From Ophiura sarsii (lineage: Eukaryota; Echinodermata; Ophiuroidea; Amphilepidida; Ophiuridae): 64,000 bases of DNA. The notes beneath the pieces were generated by a model that ran no database searches, was not told the DNA's origin, and saw only the letters and a list, made by a program, of their open reading frames with translations. Positions 44,684 to 55,089 of this stretch are shown here, in pieces (within the stretch, counting starts at the first letter, position 1; each line of letters begins with the position of its first letter). Where the stretch lies: assembly GCA_035610835.1 (NCBI GenBank), contig CM069442.1, forward strand, positions 32,007,798-32,071,797. The letters are read 5' to 3'. Made by a program: the position numbers and the translations under genes.

Positions 44684-46432
44684 TCACCGCCAATCTTCAG
44701 GTGTGTTGTCTACTTGTCGGAACCCACTTATATTTGCCACATGGCCAGGACCGTACTGGGATCTTTCCGGTAAAAATACCGTAATAAGTCGCTGTTTCTC
44801 ATCAGAATCATCCATCTTCTCACAGTGGGAGAGAAACATGTCCATATTCTCTGGAAATTTATTCCAAAGCTTCTGTATTGGTTTCTGTATGGACTCTCTG
44901 TATGTCTTTATTGCCTTCATTGCCCAGTCTGCAATCTCTGACCATGGAGGTATTGCACTCGATTCATTCGATCTTAGTTCAGAATATTTGGTAAAATAGG
45001 CTTTCAATAAATGATAAAATGGAGAGCTTGATTTTCTTTGCGATCCAAGTTCTAAAGCTTTCTTGAAACTTTCAATTGCATCATCATACTTCTTGAAATC
45101 TAACAAGCAAATACCCTTGAACCTATGAGTGTTTTCTCGCATATTTCCCTTCTTGCAATTGATTGCTTCCTCGTGATATTCCAGCGCTTTTTCGAAACAC
45201 ACTTGGCAATTGGAGTCCATGGAGAAACTACCATCTGGACCTCTTGCTCTTTCATGCCAAACGTACGCCAGATATGAATATTCAAAAGGGCTGTCATTAT
45301 TAAGTTCAAGAGCTTTTTCAAGGTTCTTTTCAGCAGAAGAGAGAAGGTCTCGATCAGGTCCCTCTTTGTCGAACCTTTGTTCACGATATATTTGTAGATA
45401 AATGTCTGCACGTATAGCAAACGCATATCGATTACATTGCGATTGGTCAAGTTCAGTGGATAGCTTTAACAGCTTTAACGCCTTCCAATATGCTTTGCGA
45501 GTTCTTTCTTTACTTATCATTTTGGCAAGCCGAGCTAAATGCTGGGGATGATCAGGTATAATTTCAAGTGCTTTCTTTATGCACTTTACAGGGCATTCAA
45601 AGTAAGGCTCAAGTTCTGGATTATCAATGACGTAACGAGGTCGTTCGTCCGTATTTCTGCTCACATCGAAAAACATTTCTGCCATATGTCGCCAGCTTTC
45701 TGATTTCATATCGTCGTTTCCGGTTACAGTTATCTTATGAAAATACTTCAGACTAATTTCATAGTATTCATCATGCGGTTTGGATGCTTTCAAAAGGCCA
45801 AGGCAAACCTTCCGACAAGCGATTGCATTTCCGAATTCCCAATCTTGAATCTCAGTGTCATCCACATACTCGCCAGCTAATTCAATAGCATGAGTGTATA
45901 ATTCATGTGCTTCCATGTATTGGTTATAGCTTTCGACGTCATCCAAAATATCAAAGGCAAACGCGTAGGCTTGCTCCGCCAAACATCTGGCCTTTCTCTT
46001 CTGCCAATCGATGTCTTGAATTTGTTCTTTCCGATCATTTCCATCATTACCTTTTGGAATCGCCTCGTGCATGAGCTCATGCAAGTTTTTTGCATATTCA
46101 CTTGATTCCTTGACTTTGTTCAAAGTGTCACACAATGACTTGCAATTGGCAATCGCATTTAAGTTAGATGGATCTTCAGAAAGCACTTGTTTGAAATACT
46201 TCGTAGCTTCGTCAAAGTTGTCCAATCTCGCCGCGAGAAGTCCTAGAAGATGTCTAATTGCGTGTCGCTCCGGACGCTCAACACGCCCTGGATTCTGTGG
46301 ATCGTTTGTTTTTAATTTGAGATACTTTTCAAGTATCGACTGTTTATACTTGACTTCCACCGGAGTCAAAGCTCCTACATGTATGTTTATAACCAGAGGT
46401 AGTGCAAAGTGTCCTGCCTCAAAATTAGGCAT
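44684..46432 (-). CDS. Tetratricopeptide repeat protein 22-like, copy 1 (intact)
   Basis: A single-exon ORF of 582 codons, close to the length I recall for vertebrate TTC22 (about 570). The ATG at 46432-46430 is the first in frame after a stop (TGA) 27 bases upstream. Resemblance to TTC22, from memory: GHFALPLVINI near residue 7, HAIRHLLGLLAARLDNFDEA (57-76, first TPR), RKARCLAEQAYAFAFDI (about 150-166) and HLARLAKMI (about 300). Later TPR-like helix pairs lie at about 375-405 (AEKNLEKALEL) and 420-470 (FKGICLLDFKKYDDAIESFKKALEL). No signal peptide or membrane segment, so cytosolic. TPR proteins are protein-binding scaffolds, and the TTC22 role is poorly known. Its relation to interferon-induced TPR proteins is structural only. 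The neighbour at 50471 is a paralogue. Confidence 0.85.
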   Translation of the reverse strand: MPNFEAGHFALPLVINIHVGALTPVEVKYKQSILEKYLKLKTNDPQNPGRVERPERHAIRHLLGLLAARLDNFDEATKYFKQVLSEDPSNLNAIANCKSLCDTLNKVKESSEYAKNLHELMHEAIPKGNDGNDRKEQIQDIDWQKRKARCLAEQAYAFAFDILDDVESYNQYMEAHELYTHAIELAGEYVDDTEIQDWEFGNAIACRKVCLGLLKASKPHDEYYEISLKYFHKITVTGNDDMKSESWRHMAEMFFDVSRNTDERPRYVIDNPELEPYFECPVKCIKKALEIIPDHPQHLARLAKMISKERTRKAYWKALKLLKLSTELDQSQCNRYAFAIRADIYLQIYREQRFDKEGPDRDLLSSAEKNLEKALELNNDSPFEYSYLAYVWHERARGPDGSFSMDSNCQVCFEKALEYHEEAINCKKGNMRENTHRFKGICLLDFKKYDDAIESFKKALELGSQRKSSSPFYHLLKAYFTKYSELRSNESSAIPPWSEIADWAMKAIKTYRESIQKPIQKLWNKFPENMDMFLSHCEKMDDSDEKQRLITVFLPERSQYGPGHVANISGFRQVDNTPEDWR

Positions 46433-46583
46433 CTTACAGCTCGTCTTATAAATGGCGGACGGTCAAACTGAACTACTTCTAAATTGTAAAATTACAAAGT
46501 AAACCTCCAAAAATATCATACGCGTTTGATCATGCTTCTCGGCTGTACATATGTTTGCAAGTTTTTCGCAAAGATTGAATCTA

Positions 46584-46589
46584 TTTATA
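46584..46589 (-). promoter_or_regulatory. TATA box of TTC22-like copy 1
   Basis: TATAAATAG on the minus strand, about 152 bp upstream of the ATG, in a block (ATAGATTCAATCTTTGCGAA) shared with the other two copies. Farther up, GTATAACATGTTCTACCAAC and TTTTTATGCATAG are also conserved, which suggests retained regulatory sites. Confidence 0.65.
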
Positions 46590-46960
46590 AATGGCGACCT
46601 TTGGATTGTTGGTAGAACATGTTATACTCTATGCATAAAAAGACCCAGTCCCACAACAACAACAAAAAGTTAGTGGAATACTGAGGCCTATACCTTGTGT
46701 GTACCTTCTAATATCATTATTAGAAGCCCGTTTAAAAGAAAAATGTACCTAAGGGCCACATTCATGTAAATATTTTGTTAACATTTCGCGCGGTACGCGC
46801 GCATTATATTTAGGATGCAACGTCATTCGGTGTAATAAACAACCGCGCTGCGCCATTTTTATTTAATAGGGTTGGACTGGTGTTCACCGGGAAAAAATAC
46901 CCTTTACCCCCCTGACAAAGATCCCAGATACGCCACTGATACGTTGTTCAAAATAATCAT

Positions 46961-47040
46961 GATAATGGTGACCTTGGTATTGTTGGTAGAACATGTTACA
47001 CTCTATGCATAAAAAGACCAAGTCCCACAAGAAAAAAAGT
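46961..47040 (-). promoter_or_regulatory. Orphan second copy of the TTC22-like upstream promoter block
   Basis: ATTGTTGGTAGAACATGTTA, CTCTATGCATAAAAAGACC and TCCCACAAGAAAAAAAGT repeat the block at about 46598-46670 of the same locus, with no gene attached. It is either a local duplication or the remnant of another deleted copy. Confidence 0.6.
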
Positions 47041-47118
47041 AAAGAAGTTATTGGCTGTTGATGTGTTTGTCAGGAAGGCCGCGTCAATTGCAGACTTAAT
47101 ACAGCTTGTTGTGCTGCC

Positions 47119-47700
47119 TTAGACAATATGGCCTGGAGGTCGATTCCTCAAGTTGATTATTCGCTGGGAGAAGTAATTCTGTCGGATAGTTTCCTTTATG
47201 CAATTCTTTTGTATCTTTAGGCTATGTCCTCTCAATCCTTCAACTTTTGCTTCCATGTCGAAGAACCTATCTGGTTGAACAGCAGTGAAACCGTGCATTA
47301 TTCGGTAAACTTGGATTAAGTCACCACCGTGACCACGTAGTCGTCTGTAGGTTAGAGTTGGGAGTTTTAACATCCTCAATCGTGTAGCATACATGTACAT
47401 GTATGGGGGCTTTCGTATACTTTTGGCACTATTTTCGTGGGTCTACACTGAACTTTCTCTAATTTGTTGATGTCTCCTTTCAGGTATGTATGGACTCCAA
47501 TCACAGTTTGCACATTCCAAATGAGGTCTAATCATGGTCTTGTACATAATCTTGAACATGTCGATGTCCATATGATTGACAGTTCTTTTGGTCACACTAC
47601 ACGATTGGTCATGTTGACGACAGCACCTACGTGCTAAGTAGAGGACAGCGATTTGTCAAAAAGGACGCCTAGATCTTTTCTCTTCACCTTCCTTCATCGA
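47119..47700 (-). pseudogene. LINE C-terminal fragment (Jockey/CR1 type)
   Basis: Frames in the minus strand read DLGVLFD (from about 47680), then after breaks TYRRLRG...GDLIQVYRIMHGF and FSQRIINLRNRPP, the usual C-terminal region after the reverse transcriptase. Several frameshifts. It lies upstream of TTC22-like copy 1. Confidence 0.7.
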
Positions 47701-48039
47701 ATACTCAATTTTCACAAAACTAGTTTGGTCAATAGCTAATTTCCGACCTATTTTGGGAATTTCATACCGATTTGATTTGGCGATAGTGAGCCCCTGTAGA
47801 CTATTTCGGTGCCAATCTTTGGTTATAGTAAGGATTTCACACTCGAGGTTACAGCCCCACTCTAAATAAATGTATTTCAACGATACAATAGTCACATTGA
47901 GGAATATCAATATTATTTGACAAGTATCCCAATTCTTTTATGTCGTGGAGTATTATAACAGATGGTGGTTTCCACCATCGTATGTGATTATAAAACCCTG
48001 CAGCTCATGCAATATTTGTTGGAAGTTATTGTTCCAATA

Positions 48040-48460
48040 ATTTAGGGAATTTTCACCTATATAATCAATTATTATTTATATGGCCCTTCCAAACGGTACA
48101 ATAAAATAGTGCGTATTGAATATTGTGCACCAAGTTCCCAGATGTGCGTCCAATATTCAAAAGATATTGCCGTACAATAATTTTTAAGTACGCGCAGAGA
48201 AGATCAGTTCGGGCTAACTTATTTAGTTTTTATCAAAACAGTAGGCCTATGTTATATATATAAATAATAATATTAATATTGTTGTAGCTCGTGCAATGTA
48301 TTCTTGTATCACCCTCAAAGCCATTCAATGTCATACAAATATAACTTAAACGTTATCATAATATCTGTACTATCTAAATATTTTACAATTTAACGATGAG
48401 ATGTAATGATAACTATAGATGGGATGACAGGTGACGTCACGGGGCAAAACGTGCATTGTT
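48040..48460. other. Intergenic, nothing recognised
   Basis: AT-rich, no feature supported. Confidence 0.4.
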
Positions 48461-48461
48461 A

Positions 48462-48897
48462 GAAATTGACATTAATTGACAGGAAAAATATAGGGTTTTA
48501 CCGTTTTAAAACAATATTTACACAATATTAACTTTATTTTAACGTTATTTGTAAAATATTACAGTTTTTTTACAGCAAATGTAAAAATTGATTTTAATTT
48601 ACAGGAAAATTATACTTTTTTTACCGTTTTAAAACAATTTACACAAAAATGGTAAACCCCGTAATTTTACGATTCCCTCTACATTAACGTTATTTCAAAG
48701 TTATTTGTAAAATATTCATGCTATTTTACAGCAAACGTAAAAATTGACGTTATTTAAAGGAAAAATATACGGTTTTGACCGTTTGAAAACAATATTTACA
48801 CACAAAATGGTAAACACCTTAATTTTTTGATTCCCACTACATTAACGTTATTATAGTGTTATTTGTGAAATATACCGGTTTTTTTTACAGCAAATAA
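48462..48897. repeat. Degenerate tandem repeat, three ~120-160 bp units
   Basis: Units starting AAAATTGA near 48462, 48583 and 48741 share ACAGGAAAAATATA, TTTTACCGTTTTAAAACAAT, ATTAACGTTATTT and TTTTACAGCAAA. The first unit lacks a ~37-bp AAAATGGTAAACxCC segment found in the others. Confidence 0.75.
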
Positions 48898-49164
48898 CGT
48901 TTGACTAACGTTCTTCAGACTAACGTTAATTTACGTTTTCATATCATTCACGCAACGCTTAAAAATACAGAAAAGACAATTAGATTACGGTACTCCACCG
49001 TCAAATCACGAGTTTTGTGCGTTAACAAATGCGGTTTTGCAGAAAAAGCGTGCAGGTTTCTTAACGTCAAAATACTGTTAAAATATCATCAAAACTAATA
49101 AACTAACAGGAAATTATATTTTAAGGTTGCTGTATTTTAACGGTAAAATACTGGCAGCTGAATA

Positions 49165-49345
49165 CAGGAAGGCGGCTTTGATTTATGGTGTTATGGCTCT
49201 CTCCCGGAGCAAGCAAAAACTACGAGGTGATCTTATCATTGTCATCTGTACATGTGTGTAGATTGGTTCCTCTTCATTGCGTTAATTTCTGTGGTAAAAA
49301 AACATGATTCAAATAGTTTAATAAAGGTAATAACTTCTCCTGTCA
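49165..49345 (+). repeat. Dispersed repeat, copy 2 of 3
   Basis: Partner of 42715-43020 and 63350-63560. It ends early (at CCTGTCACTGTAGCCC). Confidence 0.75.
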
Positions 49346-49349
49346 CTGT

Positions 49350-49680
49350 AGCCCAGATCTGCCCAGATTTGCCCATTTCATGTTTAACATGAATCAAAGT
49401 TCTAGAAAAACTTGTGGGTCAACTATCTACCAAGACTTTCTCTCTATGAAATCTCGCTGTAGGGTGTGCCGGTGTGTACCTATGCTGTATGTGTGCAGGG
49501 TCTAGGGAGCAAATCAAAACTCGACCGCGCGGCAACCGGCGCGAAAAAATTTGCCGTTTTGAAATGTTAGAATCTGAATTGCTACACAAAACTATAACCC
49601 CCCCTATTTTAGAGTTTACAAAATTATGATACCCCCCACCATATTTGTGGCCCCCCCCCCCTCCCTAAGAAAATGACAGC
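49350..49680. other. Intergenic, nothing recognised
   Basis: Contains C-rich runs near 49650. No feature supported. Confidence 0.4.
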
Positions 49681-49681
49681 C

Positions 49682-50035
49682 CCCTTACCTATATTAATGA
49701 CCTTTGCCTTTCTAAGTTCTCCCTCGACAGTTCCTTGGTTCTCTTCGCAGATGACACCACTCTCTACAAACCTCTAACCCATGACATTGATAGCTTTCAA
49801 TCTGACATTGACACCATCCATCAATGGTTCAACAGCAAACACCTCACCGCCAATGCCAGCAAGACGAAGTTGATGGTGGTTTCTACCAAAAAGGATCCCT
49901 TTCCCAACCTGCATCCCCAACATCAATAATCAGGTGATTGAGAGGGTTTCCTCTGTCAAATTTCTTGGCATTCATATTTCCAGCAATCTATCCAGGAATG
50001 TGCATGCGAACTACATCTACACTACTGGCAAATGT
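49682..50035 (+). pseudogene. LINE reverse transcriptase fragment
   Basis: The plus strand reads LTYINDL, then VLFADDTTLYKPL (the catalytic ADD motif), then HQWFNSKHLTANASKTKLMV, and after a frameshift VKFLGIHISSNLS. This is the palm-to-thumb portion of a CR1/L2-type reverse transcriptase, truncated at both ends. Confidence 0.85.
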
Positions 50036-50159
50036 TATGTTCCTATATTGATCGAAACTGGTATATCAGTATCTGTGGCCTACAGAACACCTATCTGAAT
50101 TTCTATTTGGGGATGATTTCCGATCAACAAAATATCGTAATTCTCTTTTTCTTTGTGGG

Positions 50160-50162
50160 AGG

Positions 50163-50198
<36 letters not shown>
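50160..50198. repeat. Poly-G run
   Basis: About 30 G with a few A, of unreliable length. A similar G-run sits at 44341-44357 downstream of copy 1, so it may be part of the duplicated unit. Confidence 0.9.
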
Positions 50199-50470
50199 GG
50201 GGAGACGCATTACAATACCCTATAATGCATAGTTACATACCATATTGGATAGGCTACACAATGCAATAGGGGATAACACACACTGGTTTAGTTTTGAAAG
50301 TGAGCGAACCTTCATCGTTTTGATAGTACAAACACGACATTATTCCCGGTTCCAAAAAGTGTATGTGTTCCCGTTCTCACCTCTTTACAGAACAGTGTGA
50401 GTGTGAGAGGGTGGGGGAGATATTTTTATAAACATGATACACATATTTACCTGGAGAATGATCACCACCG

Positions 50471-52231
50471 CTAATCTTCAGGTGTGTTGTCTACTTGTTG
50501 GTAGCCGCGTCTATTTGCCACATTGCCAGCTGGACCGTACTGGGATCTTTCCGGTAAAAATACCGTAATAAGTCGCTGTTTCTTATCAGAATCATCCATG
50601 TTCTTACAGTGGGAGAGAAACATGTCCATCTTCTCTGGAAATCGATTCCAAAGCTTCTTTATTGGTTTCTGTATGGAATCTCTGTATGTCTTTATTGCCT
50701 TTAACGCCCAGTCCGCAATCTCCGACCATGGAGGTATTGCACTCGATTCACCCGATCCAAGTTCAGAATATTTTGTAAAATAGGCTATCATTAAATGATA
50801 AAATGAAGAGTTTGATTTTCTTTGCGATCCTAGTTCTATAGCTTTCTTCAAACTTTCAATTGCCGGGTCATATTTTTTGAAATCTAACAAGCAAATACCC
50901 CTGTACCTGTGAGTGTTTTCTCGCATATTTCCATTCTTGCAATTGATCGCTTCCTCGTGATATTCCAGAGCCTTTTCGAAACACGCTCGGCAATTGGAAT
51001 CCATGGAGAAACTACCACCTGGACCTGGATCTCGTGCTCTTTCCTGCCACACGTACGCCATATATGAATATTCAACAGGGCTTACATTAAGTTCAAGAGC
51101 TTTTTCAAGGTTCTTTTCAGCAGAAGAGAGAAGGTCTCGACCAGGATCCTCATTGTCGTACCTTCGTTTACAATAGATTTCTATATAAATAATCGCACGC
51201 ATTGAAAACGCATACCGATTACATCGCGATTCGTCAAGTTCAGTGGACCGCTCTAACAGCTGTAAAGCCTTAAAATATGCTTCATAAGTTCTTTCTTCAT
51301 GTTCTTCACTTATCATTTTAGCAAGCCGAGCTAAATGCTGGGGATGAGCAGGTGAAATTTCAAGCGCTTTCTCTATGCACTGTACAGGGCGTTTAAAGTA
51401 AGTCTCAAGTTCTGGATTATCAATGACATAACGCGGTCGTTCTACCGTATTTGTGCTCACATCGAAAAACCATTTGAACAGTTCAGCCATATGTCGCCAG
51501 CTTTCTGATTTCATATCGTCGTTTCCAGTTGCAGTTATCCTATGGAAATACTTCAGACTAATCTCATAGTATTCATCATACGGTTTGGATGCTTTCAAAA
51601 GGCAAAGGCAAAGCTTTCGACAAGCGATTGCATTTCCGAATTCCCAATCTTGAATCTCAGTGTCATCCACATACTCGCCAGCTAATTCAATAGCCTGAGT
51701 GTATAATTCATGTGCTTCCATGTATTGGCTATAGCCTTCGATGTCATCCAAAATGTCAAAAGCAAACGCATAGGCTTGCTCTGCTAAACATCTGGCTTTT
51801 CTCGTCTGCCAATCGATGTCTTGAATTTGTTTTTGTTGATCACGTCCATCATTACCTCTAGGAATCGCCTCATGCATGAGCTCATGCAAGTTATCTGCAT
51901 ATTCACTTGATTCCTTGACTTTGTTCAAAGTTTCACACAATGACTTGCAATTGGCTATCGCATTTACGTTAGATGGATCCTCAGAAAGCACTTGTTTGAA
52001 ATACTCTGCAGCTTCGTCAAAGTGTTCTAATCTCGCCGCGAGAAGTCCTAGAAGATGTCTAATTGCGTGTCGCTCCGGACGCTCAACACGCCCTGGATTC
52101 TGTGGATCGTTAGTTTTCAATTTGAGATACTTTTCAAGTAGCGACTGCTTATACTTGACTTCCACCGAAGGCAAATCTCCTATGTTTATAACCAGAGGCA
52201 GTGCAAAGTGTCCTGATTCAAAATTAGGCAT
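50471..52231 (-). CDS. Tetratricopeptide repeat protein 22-like, copy 2 (intact)
   Basis: A single-exon ORF of 586 codons. The open frame extends 21 codons farther upstream but only to a TTG. The ATG at 52231-52229 aligns with the starts of copy 1 and the pseudogene (MPNFE / MTNFE), so I start there. It is closely similar to copy 1 along its whole length, with small indels, e.g. two residues lost after INI and an added KW before FFDVS. It has the same N-terminal GHFALPLVINI, first TPR (RHLLGLLAARLEHFDEA) and RKARCLAEQAYAFAFDI block. It ends VDNTPED at TAG, three codons before copy 1. Both genes keep an in-step CTCCAG/GTAA(A/T) motif just after the stop, perhaps a 3' UTR splice donor. Cytosolic scaffold expected. 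Confidence 0.85.
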   Translation of the reverse strand: MPNFESGHFALPLVINIGDLPSVEVKYKQSLLEKYLKLKTNDPQNPGRVERPERHAIRHLLGLLAARLEHFDEAAEYFKQVLSEDPSNVNAIANCKSLCETLNKVKESSEYADNLHELMHEAIPRGNDGRDQQKQIQDIDWQTRKARCLAEQAYAFAFDILDDIEGYSQYMEAHELYTQAIELAGEYVDDTEIQDWEFGNAIACRKLCLCLLKASKPYDEYYEISLKYFHRITATGNDDMKSESWRHMAELFKWFFDVSTNTVERPRYVIDNPELETYFKRPVQCIEKALEISPAHPQHLARLAKMISEEHEERTYEAYFKALQLLERSTELDESRCNRYAFSMRAIIYIEIYCKRRYDNEDPGRDLLSSAEKNLEKALELNVSPVEYSYMAYVWQERARDPGPGGSFSMDSNCRACFEKALEYHEEAINCKNGNMRENTHRYRGICLLDFKKYDPAIESLKKAIELGSQRKSNSSFYHLMIAYFTKYSELGSGESSAIPPWSEIADWALKAIKTYRDSIQKPIKKLWNRFPEKMDMFLSHCKNMDDSDKKQRLITVFLPERSQYGPAGNVANRRGYQQVDNTPED

Positions 52232-52372
52232 CTTAGCGTTCGTCTTAAAAGTAGGACGATCAAACTGAACCAATTTCAAATTGGTAAAAGACAAAGTAAA
52301 ACGCTATCGATATTACATCCCATTGATCGGTTGTTACATCGGTTTGCTAGTTTTTCGCAAAGATTGAATCTA

Positions 52373-52378
52373 TTTATA
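52373..52378 (-). promoter_or_regulatory. TATA box of TTC22-like copy 2
   Basis: TATAAATAG on the minus strand, 142 bp upstream of the ATG. The surrounding CAACGTAATTAG...ATAGATTCAATC block matches the pseudogene copy at 1200-1235. Confidence 0.65.
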
Positions 52379-53112
52379 CTGGTCTAATTACGTTGGTTAA
52401 AACAATGGCGACCTTGGGATTGTTGGTAGAACATGTTATACTCTATGCATAAAAAGACCCAGTTCCACAAAGAAAAAAAGTTACTGGAATACTATATCTT
52501 GTGTAATACTTGTTCATCTTACAAACAGTATGTCTGTAACTATCTTAGTGGTGAACATTGTTTGAAAAGGTTCATCAGTTCATGTACACCTTTGCTGTTG
52601 TCATAGTTTGTCTTTAGCTGTGTTGTAATTTGTGAAGTTTGTCTTTATATATTATACGCATGGCTTCGCACAGTTTCAAAAAACTATTTACGTCAATAGC
52701 TTATTTCCAACCTATTTTGGGATATTCATACCGATTTGATGCGTATTTTGCGACCACAAAATGATGTCCATTTATAAAAGGTTTTTCTGCAAATGTAGGA
52801 TTGCAAACACTGTGATAGTTTCGACTTCAGACTCATTTTTCTTGACCTTATCACTATTGTAGATTATGTTCAACGAACGACAAGCTATGTAAAGTATCAG
52901 TTATAGAAAGTTTAATGTATGTTACCAGTGACTTTTACCATTACCTTTATATGAACAGAGTGTTTTTAGAAGGATATCAAAGGTCATACTGAGATTGTAT
53001 TGCTCCTTGTTTCTGTATTTAAGTAAACCATTGAACCTTCTGAACCTTCTGAATTTGCAGTCAGCAGGGAAATTCATCGCATGTCGCTAACATGTTTGTG
53101 TCGTCGTGCATG

Positions 53113-53510
53113 TTAGTGTGTTATACTGAGCCGGTGTTTGAATCCTAATAATGTCGATGAAACAGCTTGTTGGTCTAGAGCATTCCATGCCCTACTTGGC
53201 CTTGGGAAAAAAGAATTTTTGTAGACATCTTTGCCAGCAAAGGGGATTTCAAGGTGTTTAGTGTGGTTTCTTCTACTCCCTGCCGTAGGTGATATTTTGG
53301 TATACTGGTCCTTTTGAATTCCTCCCACCAAGTCATTTTGAACATTGTCTCCACAGAACAAATTCTTCTTCTTTTAAAAATGCGATAGTGAACCCTGTAG
53401 ACTATTTCGGTGCCAAGATTGATAAAAGTAAGGATTACAAACTCGTGGGTACCGCCCCTTTCTAAATTAATGTATTTCAACGATACAATAGTCACATTGA
53501 GGAATATCAA
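53113..53510 (-). pseudogene. LINE C-terminal fragment
   Basis: RRNHTKHLEIPFAGKDVYKN, SFFPRPSRAWNAL and LLGFKHRLS match the C-terminal end of Jockey/CR1-type polyproteins. Frame breaks occur upstream. It lies at the far end of duplication unit B, where unit A carries a related fragment at 47119-47700. Confidence 0.75.
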
Positions 53511-53551
53511 AATTATTTGACAAGTATCCCATTTAATGTCGTGGAGTATTA

Positions 53552-55007
53552 CAGGGCTGTCAACTTTTGGGATTCGCTGGGAGGGAGAGTAAAAAAAATC
53601 GCACGGTCCAAAAAAATCGCACAGTCCAAAAAAATCGTACTGTCCAAAAAAATCGCACAGTCCAAAAGGTAGGCCTACAGCCAGGGGCGGTGCCAGGTTA
53701 TTTGTATAGGGGGTGGGGGAAAATCAAGGTTAAAAAACTGAAATAGTGAGTAACTATTGTGAGTAACCAAAGAGGTGCAAAGCACCGCCCTCCGCGGTAA
53801 CTAACGCGGACAGGGGGAGTCTGAGTCTGAGGGGGGATGTGCCGCCCTCATAATTTTGAAGATAAAAATCAATTCTCGAACCCATTTGGGCAATTTGGTG
53901 TGTACTTTTGACTGATTTTCTATTGAAATGCCATCATTTCCAATCAATATTGGCTTTTTATCCAAGTTAGACAGCTATTTCATTATAGGCTATGCGAGAA
54001 AAATAGCCTTGGTTCCTAACCTCTTTGGCCCACGACTCAATCAGACATATTTGGTCAGAACCCTGATCCCCAAAATGAATTGCGAAACAATTATCCCGAT
54101 TGATTAAAACTGAAACTGTTAAGTCATATGATGCGATCGTAGCGAGCCGAAATTTTTGCGTATTTGAACGGTTCTTTTGGGTTTTTCTAAGCGTTTTTAG
54201 AACGAAATATGAAAATGGTTCCCCAAAAAGCTATATGTATGACCCCTCTCTTTAGGTTCGTTATTTATTTATTTTCCGACCATGATTTTCCATACTATTT
54301 TCGACGAATTGGGTTTTTGATTTCCCCGCTTGACGAAAGAATTTTACTAAAAACCTCTTAATTTCCTCCGAATAAGTATAATCCCAACCCCACCCGAATG
54401 AATTTAGTTCCGGGTTACATGTTTCCTGAAAACATGAGCGCGAAGCGCGCGAATTTTCTTCCTATATACTCAGTTCTGGCTATAATTAATGTGTATTTTG
54501 GTTTGAAATGGGCTTTTAGAATGATATTTCTGGACATATGCACGCATAGCACACGAATATAAATGTTCTTGCATACGTACTCATTCATAATATTTGTAAA
54601 GAATATAGTTTCGATTCCTTCGACTGAAGCCTTGAAATTTGATAGAATTAAATATATAAACCCATGCAATGTCTATCTGTCAATTTCTAAGGGGTGCATG
54701 CCCCTCCAAGCTGGATTATATCAGCCACCCCCCCCCCAATTTGGACACGCCACTGATATCCCAAGTGGGTGCAACTAGGCCTTTTCAATATACCGATATA
54801 CATCTGTTTTCTTTCCTCTCTTCTTTCCCTTTTCTTTTCTTTCCTTTTTCTTTTCTTTCCCTTTTCTTTTCTTTCCCTTTTCTTTTCTTTCCCTTTTTTA
54901 TTTGACTTATTTTTGAGGCGGGAGTTTATATATGCTATGCGGGAGTGCGGGAGAAAGAGTGTCTATGCGGGAGACTCCCGCCTAATGCGGGAGAGTTGAC
55001 AGCCCTG
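53552..55007. mobile_element. TIR element CAGGGCTGTCAAC, 1456 bp
   Basis: Perfect 13-bp terminal inverted repeats (CAGGGCTGTCAAC and complement), flanked by GTATTA on both sides (53546-53551, 55008-55013). The paralogous locus near 47950 reads GTGGAGTATTATAACA uninterrupted, which is the empty site. The interior has (AATCGCACxGTCCAAAA)4 at about 53597-53665, a CTTTTC-rich tract at 54800-54900 and GCGGGAG repeats near the right end. No transposase frame. Confidence 0.88.
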
Positions 55008-55089
55008 GTATTATAACACAGATGGTGGTTTCCACCATCTGTGATTATAAACCCTGCAGCTCATGCAATTTGGTCGAAGTTATTGGGTT

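Larger units (their letters stand above)
44250..48035. repeat. Segmental duplication unit A (contains the first TTC22-like gene)
   Basis: Matches unit B (about 50205-53551 plus 55008-55085) through the 3' flank, gene, promoter and a distal block with TTTCAACGATACAATAGTCA and ATGGTGGTTTCCACCATC. The LINE relics at comparable places differ in detail, so parts may have been inserted independently. Confidence 0.7.
50205..55085. repeat. Segmental duplication unit B (contains the second TTC22-like gene and a transposon)
   Basis: Counterpart of 44250-48035, interrupted at 53552-55007 by a TIR element. The gene-flanking parts are the most alike. Confidence 0.7.

Noticed and set aside
44628..46451. 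Plus-strand ORFs across the TTC22-like genes
   Set aside because: They are antisense shadows of the conserved minus-strand frames, and the same shadows occur at 50523-52268.
44684..52231. Assignment of the TPR genes to the IFIT (interferon-induced TPR) family
   Set aside because: General TPR character and single coding exon suggested it, but the N-terminal GHF block, HLLGLLAARL and RCLAEQAYAFAFD segments fit TTC22 as I remember it much better.
52232..52294. A 21-codon N-terminal extension of TTC22-like copy 2
   Set aside because: It opens at a TTG, and the corresponding region in copy 1 has an in-frame TGA, so it is 5' UTR.
54669..54999. Phe/Leu-rich ORFs resembling membrane proteins
   Set aside because: They are read from a (CTTTTC)n-type tract inside the TIR element at 53552-55007.
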